A stretch of DNA of 64,000 nt from Mycolicibacter minnesotensis (GTDB taxonomy: Bacteria; Actinomycetota; Actinomycetes; Mycobacteriales; Mycobacteriaceae). The DNA is taken from positions 3,286,001-3,350,000 of the forward strand of contig NZ_AP022589.1 of the NCBI RefSeq assembly GCF_010731755.1, read 5' to 3'. The notes below the pieces were generated by a model. It searched no databases. It was not told the DNA's origin and worked only from the letters and a program-made list of their open reading frames with translations. This document shows, piece by piece, positions 57,063 to 64,000 of this stretch. A program made the position numbers and the translations under genes. How positions within the stretch are numbered: position 1 is the stretch's first letter; each line of letters begins with the position of its first letter.

Positions 57063-57120
57063 GTGACCGAGTCAACAGCCAATGGTGTCATTAGTCAATG
57101 GCAATGTTTACGGCCTGGTG

Positions 57121-57152
57121 CGCGCGGGCTGGAGTGACCTCCAGCCCGCGCG
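57121..57152. terminator. Perfect 14-bp stem terminator
   Basis: CGCGCGGGCTGGAG and its exact complement flank a TGAC loop, 16 bp after the stop of the minus-strand secreted protein gene. It should end that transcript before the SDR promoter. No T run. Confidence 0.75.
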
Positions 57153-57167
57153 ACACCGGTGGTGCTG

Positions 57168-58079
57168 CTAGTTGAACAGGCTGTCGAGCCAGCCGAAGTC
57201 CAGCAGGCTGGCGCTCGCGGCGGCGTCACCCGGGTCGACGTCCACGTCGGGAACCGGGATGGTCGAGGTCAACGCGTTGCCGATCATCTCCGGCAGCTTG
57301 TCGAACAGGTAGGCAAAGGTGCCGTTCGCAGTGAGCAGGCCGGTCCACGGCGCCCGCGGAACGCCGCCGTCCTCATCCCAGACGATGTAGCCGTTGAGCA
57401 GCGCGTCGAACGGGTCCTGTGCCTCGTGGTCCGAGTTGAAGCTGAAGTTCTCCGCCAGTGCGAACTGGAAGCCGAGGAAGGGCTCCCACACGGACTTGGC
57501 GGCGCTCTTCCAGAAGCTGAAGTCGTCGAAGATGTCCATGACGTTGGTCCAGACCTGGCTCATGTCGGTGCCGATGCCGAAAGCTCCGAGGACCTCTTCG
57601 CCGGCGACCGGGTGGTTGAACAGCGGCTGGAAGATGTACTGGGCACCGAACACCATGTCCCAGTTGATCAGGTTCCAGGCGTGGGTGACGTCACCCTGCT
57701 TGAGGAACTCGATGATGTCCGGGAGGGTGTTCTCCAGGCCCTTGATCGGCCCGATGCCCGACCACATGCCCTCGATGCCGTCCCACGACCCCTGCAGGCT
57801 GTCGCTGGTGGCCTGTCCGTAGTAGCCGGACAGCTCGCCGAGGGCGGAGAAGATCGGGTTCGGGCCCGACAGCAGCTCGGCGAGCGCGTCGAGGTTCTCC
57901 GACGTGGTGGCGGTGAGCTCGACGGCGGCCTGGTGGCTGGCCGAGATTGCCATCGGGGCGGTCGGGACGGCGATCAGTCCGGCGCCGGCCAGGGCGATCC
58001 CGGCGGCGAGGAGCCCGGTGGTCCGGGTGGTGGAAACAGAGCCGGGATCGTTTGATCCTGTGGCCATGGCGAGCTGCAT
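57168..58079 (-). CDS. Mycobacterial secreted protein (porin-like GjpA-type?), unknown function
   Basis: A 303-residue exported protein with a signal peptide (TTGLLAAGIALAGAGLIAVPTAPMAISA, cleavage near residue 48), then an acidic, aromatic-rich body: WDGIEGMWSGIGPIKGLENTLPDIIEFL, NLINWDMVFGAQYIFQPLFN. The composition resembles the mycobacteria-only exported family that includes proteins named GjpA; this is a weak resemblance. AAGGAG lies 5 bp upstream of the ATG, and a small hairpin (ACCTCA/TGAGGT, 58097-58115) lies in the leader. Divergent from mbtL across a region with two IdeR-like boxes, so it may be iron regulated. Confidence 0.6.
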   Translation of the reverse strand: MQLAMATGSNDPGSVSTTRTTGLLAAGIALAGAGLIAVPTAPMAISASHQAAVELTATTSENLDALAELLSGPNPIFSALGELSGYYGQATSDSLQGSWDGIEGMWSGIGPIKGLENTLPDIIEFLKQGDVTHAWNLINWDMVFGAQYIFQPLFNHPVAGEEVLGAFGIGTDMSQVWTNVMDIFDDFSFWKSAAKSVWEPFLGFQFALAENFSFNSDHEAQDPFDALLNGYIVWDEDGGVPRAPWTGLLTANGTFAYLFDKLPEMIGNALTSTIPVPDVDVDPGDAAASASLLDFGWLDSLFN

Positions 58080-58161
58080 TGCATCTCCTTATCGCGACCT
58101 CAATTTTTATGAGGTTCCTGTTATGTAGAACGCGGGTTCACCTTAGGCACCCACCTTCGCG

Positions 58162-58180
58162 CCAGGCAAGCCTTACCTAA
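58162..58180. promoter_or_regulatory. IdeR-like iron box 1 (mbtL / secreted protein divergent promoter)
   Basis: CCAGGCAAGCCTTACCTAA matches 14 of 19 positions of the consensus in its reverse form. It lies centrally between the two divergent genes. Confidence 0.6.
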
Positions 58181-58202
58181 CAGTAGTGTTAAGGGTCACA
58201 AG

Positions 58203-58221
58203 GAAGGGCACGCTAACCTTA
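58203..58221. promoter_or_regulatory. IdeR-like iron box 2 (mbtL promoter)
   Basis: GAAGGGCACGCTAACCTTA matches 13 of 19 positions, strongest in the right half. It covers the -35 zone of the mbtL promoter. Confidence 0.55.
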
Positions 58222-58236
58222 CTTACGGGTTTGGTG

Positions 58237-58242
58237 TACCGT
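58237..58242 (+). promoter_or_regulatory. -10 element of mbtL, probable leaderless transcript
   Basis: TACCGT followed by 8 nt and the ATG at 58251; no ribosome-binding site. Confidence 0.5.
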
Positions 58243-58250
58243 CGCACTTC

Positions 58251-58507
58251 ATGAGCGCTTCCGTTCCCGATGCCATCAACGTCGCTCTGCGCGAGATCCT
58301 GCGTGACGACTTGAATGTCGACCTCAACCGGGTGACACCGGAGTCGCGACTAGTCGACGATGTCGGCCTGGATTCGGTGGCGTTCGCGATCGGCATGGTG
58401 GCCATCGAGGACCGGCTCGGCGTGGCGCTGTCCGAGGAAGACCTGCTGACCTGCGACACGGTCGGGGACCTCGAGGCCGCCATCCGGGCGAAAGCCCCCG
58501 CCGACGC

Positions 58508-58511
<4 letters not shown>
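58251..58511 (+). CDS. mbtL: Acyl carrier protein MbtL
   Basis: An 86-residue acyl carrier protein with the phosphopantetheine serine Ser42 in [10 protein letters not shown]. It carries the fatty acyl chain that is loaded by MbtM, desaturated by MbtN and transferred by MbtK to the mycobactin lysine. GTGA overlap with mbtM. Order and sequence match Rv1344. Confidence 0.93.
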
Positions 58512-60081
<1,570 letters not shown>

Positions 60082-60085
<4 letters not shown>

Positions 60086-61257
60086 CCGACGCGACCACCG
60101 GGTCCGATATCGACAGCTACCGCGCCTTACTGGACCAGGTCTTCGACCAGCAGGTGGTTGACTGGACGGCCGAAGCCGAAGCGACCGAGCGCTTTCCGCG
60201 CGCGCTGATCGAGCACTTGGGACGTACCGGGGTATTTGCGCACAAGTGGAGCAACGGCCAGCACCCCGACGTTGCCAAGCTGGTAGCCCTGGCCGCCAAA
60301 CTGGGCCACCTGCGGTCGGCCGGCATCGGGGTCGGGGTGAGTCTGCACGACTCCGCCATCGCGGTCCTGCGCCGGTTCGGCCGATCGGAGCATCTGCAGA
60401 GCATCTGCGAGCGGGCGATCGCGGGCCAGGCGGTGCTGTGCATTGGCGCCTCAGAGGAGTCCGGCGGTTCCGACCTGCAGATCGTCGAAACCGAAGTGCG
60501 TTCCGTGCGTGACGGTTTCCATGTGCGCGGGCGTAAGAAGTTCGTGTCCCTGTCACCGATCGCCGACCACATCATCGTGGTGGCGCGCGGTGTGGACCAC
60601 GACGAGAACAGTCGGCACGGCAACGTCTTGGTGATCGCGGTACCGATGTCCCAGGTGCACGTCAATGAGCCCTATCGCAAGGTCGGGGCCGGACCGCTGG
60701 ACACCGCGGCGGTCGATATCGACACCTGGGTGCCCGCCGATGCCCTGATCGCTCGCCCGGGAACCGGGCTGGCCGCCATCTCTTGGGGATTGGCGCATGA
60801 GCGCATGTCGATCGCCGGGCAGGTCGCGGCGTCATGCCAGCTGGTGCTGGGCCTCACCCACGCCCGGATGATGCGCCGCCGGCAATTCGGTGCCACCCTG
60901 TTCGAACATCAGGCATTGCGGATGCGGGTGGCTGATCTGCAGGCGCGGGTGGACATGCTGCGTCACGCGCTCAACGGCATTGCCGCCGACGGGCGGCTCG
61001 ATCTGCGTGCCGCGGCGGCCATGAAGGTCAGCGCGGCCCGGCTCGGTGAAGAGGTGTTCTCCGAATGCATGCACATCTTCGGCGGCTCGGGCTATCTGGT
61101 CGATGAGACGCCGATCGGGCGCTGGTGGCGGGACATGAAACTGGCGCGTATCGGCGGGGGCACTGACGAAGTGCTGTGGGAATTGGTCGCGGCCGGCATG
61201 CGTCCCGACTACGACGGCTACGCCGAGTTGTTCGAGAGCGGATCGTCCTCGGGGTAG
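60082..61257 (+). CDS. mbtN: Acyl-ACP dehydrogenase MbtN
   Basis: A 391-residue acyl-CoA dehydrogenase-family enzyme (FadE14, Rv1346) that introduces the double bond into the MbtL-bound acyl chain. Seen: [29 protein letters not shown] and the C-terminal [21 protein letters not shown]. The GTG at 60082 overlaps the mbtM stop. The last 40 bp overlap mbtK, which runs in the opposite direction. Confidence 0.93.
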
Positions 61258-61847
61258 CGCAGTACCCCGTAGAGCGCCATGCGGCGGTAGCCCATGTCGT
61301 GCTCACCGAGGAAGGTGCCACCCACATACTCGGCCAACCGTCGCATCGCCGTGTTGCGGTACTCGGGCTCGAACATCATTCGCCGGCACTGCGGTTCAAG
61401 GTCGAACACGCTTTTCATCACGCGCGGCAACAAGATGGCCGCGAACCCCCGATTGACCGCCGCGAGGTCCGCGACGGCCCCGTGCATACCCAGGTCATAC
61501 GGGTGTGCGTCGTAGTACTTGCCGATGGAATCCTTTGACGCTCGGTACAATTCGATGTAGCCGCTGTCCTGCTCGTGCCGGCTGACGATCAAAGGTCGGG
61601 TGAAGCTGCCGGTGACCAGAGCGCTCAGGTAGGCGTGCCAGCGTTCCGGCGGCCAGGCGGACTCCCAGGTTTCGGCCAGATGTGGCCGGTTCATCCACTC
61701 GGAGACCATCTCCGCGTCGGCATCCGGGTCGGCTACCCGGATCGAGTAGGGGGCGGCCAGAACCGGGATCGGGGGTGCGGGAACGCGGCGAACCTCATCG
61801 GGGATGTCCGTGCGCTCACGGGGCACAATGTTGGCGGCGTCAGTCAT
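61218..61847 (-). CDS. mbtK: Lysine N6-acyltransferase MbtK
   Basis: A 209-residue GNAT-fold acyltransferase that puts the long acyl chain onto the epsilon-amine of the mycobactin lysine (Rv1347c). It contains the [18 protein letters not shown] segment and [19 protein letters not shown]. Convergent with mbtN with a 40-bp shared end, and divergent from irtA across an IdeR box that may serve both. Confidence 0.92.
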   Translation of the reverse strand: MTDAANIVPRERTDIPDEVRRVPAPPIPVLAAPYSIRVADPDADAEMVSEWMNRPHLAETWESAWPPERWHAYLSALVTGSFTRPLIVSRHEQDSGYIELYRASKDSIGKYYDAHPYDLGMHGAVADLAAVNRGFAAILLPRVMKSVFDLEPQCRRMMFEPEYRNTAMRRLAEYVGGTFLGEHDMGYRRMALYGVLRYPEDDPLSNNSA

Positions 61848-61887
61848 AACGAACGGTCAGCCTACCCCGAGCCTTCCTCCGGAAAAG

Positions 61888-61906
61888 TGAGGCTAGGGTA
61901 ACCTAG
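61888..61906. promoter_or_regulatory. IdeR iron box (mbtK / irtA)
   Basis: TGAGGCTAGGGTAACCTAG matches 15 of 19 consensus positions and lies between the divergent mbtK and irtA starts. Confidence 0.75.
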
Positions 61907-61972
61907 GTTCGATGTGGCGGCGGGCGCCGCGCCCGGCTCCGCGGGTGGGCCACCGTTGGCGAAAGGACCGTG

Positions 61973-64000
61973 ATGGCGCGCGGCTTGCAGGGTGCGATTC
62001 TGCGGGGCTTCGGTGCCCGCGACCACACCGTCACGGTTCTCGAGACCAGCTGGATCACCCCGCACTGCGTGCGGGTGTGGATGCACTCGCCCACCCTGTT
62101 CACCGATGCCGCCGTCGAACCGAGTGCCTGGCTGAGGTTCTGGTTCCCCGACCCGGACGGATCCAGTACGGAGTTCCAACGCGCGTACACCATCGCCGAG
62201 GGGGACGCGCAGACCGGACGCTTCGCGGTCGACATGGTGCTGCACGAACCGGCTGGGCCCGCCACCCGCTGGGCTCGCACCGTGGAAGCGGGAGCCACCA
62301 TCGCAGCGATATCCCTGATGGGCTCGTCGCGCTTCGAAGCCCCCGACGCCGATGCCCAACCCGCCGGATACCTGCTGATGGGCGACTCGGCGTCGATTCC
62401 GGGAATCAACGGGATCATCGGCACCATCGCCCACGACGTCCCGATCGAGCTCTACCTGGAACAGCACGACGACAACGACCTGCTGATCCCGATCACGGCG
62501 CACCCTCGGCTGCGGGTGCACTGGGTGCACCGGCGCGACGCAGGTTCGTTGGCCGCTGCGATCGAGGTCAGGGACTGGTCGAACTGGTATGCCTGGGCCA
62601 CCCCGGAGGCCGGGACACTCAAGGCCCTGCGGTCGCGGCTGCGCGACGAGTTCGGCTTTCCCAAGTCCGAGGTGCATGCGCAGGCCTACTGGACCGCCGG
62701 ACGCGCCATGGGCACCGAACGCGACGCCGCGGACATCGCGACGACTCCGCCGCCACCAGAGACAAGTTCGCGGGAGGCCTCTGGTGAGCGCAGCGTCAAC
62801 GCGCCGAAGGCGCAGTGGCGCGCGCAGGCTGCGGGCCGGCTGCTGGGCCCGCTGCGGGTGCCGCTGATCCTCTCCGGTGTTCTGCAGGCACTGATCACGC
62901 TGCTGCAGTTGGCGCCCTTCGTGCTTCTGGTGGAGCTGGCGCGGCGGTTGGTCGCCGGCGCCGACGAGTCAGCGCTGTGGACCGTCGGGATCGCCGCGCT
63001 GTCGCTGCTCGGCCTGGGCACGCTGCTGGGTGCGGGCCTGACACTGTGGCTCCACGTTGTCGACGCCCGTTTCGCCAGCGAGCTGCGTGCCCGGCTGCTC
63101 AGCAAGCTCTCGCGCCTGCCGCTGGGCTGGTTCACCGCGCGGGGGTCCGGCTCGATCAAGCAGCTGGTCGCCGACGACTCCCTGTCGTTGCACTACCTGG
63201 TGACCCACGCGATCCCCGACGCGGTGGCCGCCGTCGTGGCACCGGTGGCGGTCCTGGTCTACCTGTTCGTCGTGGACTGGCGAGTGGCGCTGGTGCTGTT
63301 CGTGCCGGTGTTGGTCTACATGGTGCTGATGTCGGTGATGATGACCCAGTCGGGCCCCAAGATCAGCCAGGCGCAGCGCTGGGCCGAACGGATGAATGGC
63401 GAGGCCGGCACCTATTTGGAGGGCCAGCCGGTGATCCGGGTGTTCGGCGGGGCCGCGGCCTCCACCTTCCGCCGACGCCTCGACGAGTACATCGACTTCC
63501 TCGTCACCTGGCAGCGGCCGTTTGTCGGCAAGAAGACACTGATGGACCTGGTGACCCGCCCGTCGACGTTCCTGTGGCTGATCGTGCTGACCGGCACCCC
63601 GCTGATCGTCACCGGCCGGATGGATCCGGTGAACCTGCTGCCGTTCCTGTTGTTGGGCACCACGTTCGGTGCCCGCCTGCTGGGCATCGGTCTGGGGGTC
63701 GGCGGTATTCGCGGGGGCATGCTGGCGGCTCGACGGCTGCAGATCGCCCTGGACGAGACCGAACTGGCAGTCGAGCAGCACGAGTCCGCGACCGCCGAGG
63801 CGGCCGGGACAGTGACCTTCGACGCGGTCACCTTCGGCTACCGCCCCGGAGTGCCGGTGATCCGTGAGGTGTCGTTGTCGCTGCGGCCGGGCACCGTGAC
63901 CGCACTGGTCGGTCCGTCGGGGTCGGGCAAGTCGACCCTGGCCGCCTTGCTCGCCCGATTCCACGATGTGGATTCCGGTTCGATATCGGTTGGCGAACAA
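61973..64000 (+). CDS. irtA: Mycobactin/carboxymycobactin ABC transporter subunit IrtA (partial)
   Basis: The first 676 codons of IrtA; the gene leaves the window. The N-terminal siderophore-interaction domain (about 1-240) binds FAD and reduces ferric mycobactin. It is followed by a linker, an ABC-exporter-fold membrane domain (about 290-560) and an ATPase domain with Walker [10 protein letters not shown]. With IrtB (expected just outside) it imports iron-loaded mycobactin. GAAAGG lies 6 bp upstream of the ATG; an adjacent GTG at 61970 is also possible. Matches Rv1348. Signature and Walker B motifs lie beyond the edge. Confidence 0.95.
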   Translation, partial: MARGLQGAILRGFGARDHTVTVLETSWITPHCVRVWMHSPTLFTDAAVEPSAWLRFWFPDPDGSSTEFQRAYTIAEGDAQTGRFAVDMVLHEPAGPATRWARTVEAGATIAAISLMGSSRFEAPDADAQPAGYLLMGDSASIPGINGIIGTIAHDVPIELYLEQHDDNDLLIPITAHPRLRVHWVHRRDAGSLAAAIEVRDWSNWYAWATPEAGTLKALRSRLRDEFGFPKSEVHAQAYWTAGRAMGTERDAADIATTPPPPETSSREASGERSVNAPKAQWRAQAAGRLLGPLRVPLILSGVLQALITLLQLAPFVLLVELARRLVAGADESALWTVGIAALSLLGLGTLLGAGLTLWLHVVDARFASELRARLLSKLSRLPLGWFTARGSGSIKQLVADDSLSLHYLVTHAIPDAVAAVVAPVAVLVYLFVVDWRVALVLFVPVLVYMVLMSVMMTQSGPKISQAQRWAERMNGEAGTYLEGQPVIRVFGGAAASTFRRRLDEYIDFLVTWQRPFVGKKTLMDLVTRPSTFLWLIVLTGTPLIVTGRMDPVNLLPFLLLGTTFGARLLGIGLGVGGIRGGMLAARRLQIALDETELAVEQHESATAEAAGTVTFDAVTFGYRPGVPVIREVSLSLRPGTVTALVGPSGSGKSTLAALLARFHDVDSGSISVGEQ

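Noticed and set aside
57063..57110. MerR operator formed by the TTGACT repeats
   Set aside because: The two TTGACT copies are direct, not inverted, and no good 19-bp dyad typical of MerR sites was found; kept only as an observation.

Overview
The window is chromosomal DNA of a Mycobacteriaceae member. The evidence is high GC content with GTG starts and stop-start overlaps throughout, a PE-PPE domain fragment at the left end, mycobactin genes (mbtI, mbtL, mbtM, mbtN, mbtK), irtA, IdeR-type iron boxes, eis, an Rpf gene, gpgP/octT of methylglucose lipopolysaccharide synthesis, and a gene order that (from memory, no search run) largely follows M. tuberculosis Rv2438c down to Rv2386c. The joining of mbtI to the mbt-2/irt locus and several extra genes show it is not M. 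tuberculosis itself. Species cannot be fixed from the sequence alone.

Layout. 1-3.7 kb: end of a PE-PPE protein, a TetR regulator divergent from a cytochrome P450, and an MFS transporter. 3.8-12 kb: nadE, a tautomerase, rbsK, a membrane cyclase-like protein coupled to an MscS channel with a cyclic-nucleotide-like domain, and proA. 12-20.7 kb: a MoxR/VWA pair, an SDR, a methyltransferase, then the coupled run nadD-rsfS-gpgP-octT-degV and a lipoprotein. 20.7-25.4 kb: a DapB-like dehydrogenase, eis, and a paired acyl-CoA dehydrogenase operon. 25.6-31.5 kb: comEA-comEC-holA, rpsT, RNase Z, a CBS protein and a MazF-like protein. 31.7-38.5 kb: two secreted proteins, lepA-lppR, trehalase, a 55-bp tandem repeat and two tiny membrane proteins. 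38.5-48.5 kb is the sulfur region: subI-cysT-cysW-cysA (sulfate import) facing the sirA-cysH-che1 operon (APS reduction, sulfite reduction, sirohaem synthesis). Between them lies an IdeR-boxed operon of a FhuF-like protein and a diflavin reductase. 48.5-52.9 kb: an Mce-associated-like protein, rpfD, hemW-like gene, a small secreted Cys/Gly-rich protein, mbtI and a CsoR/CstR-family regulator. 52.9-57.1 kb: an operon of SDR, diiron protein, Baeyer-Villiger-type monooxygenase and MerR regulator. 57.2-64 kb: a secreted protein divergent from mbtL-mbtM-mbtN, then mbtK divergent from irtA, which runs off the window.

How it works together. Two nutrient programmes dominate the right half. Sulfate is imported by SubI-CysTWA and reduced by CysH and SirA, with Che1 probably inserting iron into sirohaem. 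Both the subI and sirA operons are preceded by an apparently leaderless short ORF ending in cysteine codons, followed by a hairpin that hides the Shine-Dalgarno sequence. This is the architecture of cysteine-responsive attenuation. Iron is handled by mycobactin synthesis (MbtI makes salicylate; MbtL/M/N/K make and attach the acyl chain) and by IrtA uptake, with IdeR-like boxes at 44.9, 51.2, 58.2 and 61.9 kb. The IdeR-boxed FhuF-like/diflavin pair is the least explained part of the iron set. Other notable points are a lepA gene with no canonical start codon, and a cyclase and a cNMP-binding channel that have both lost their signature residues.
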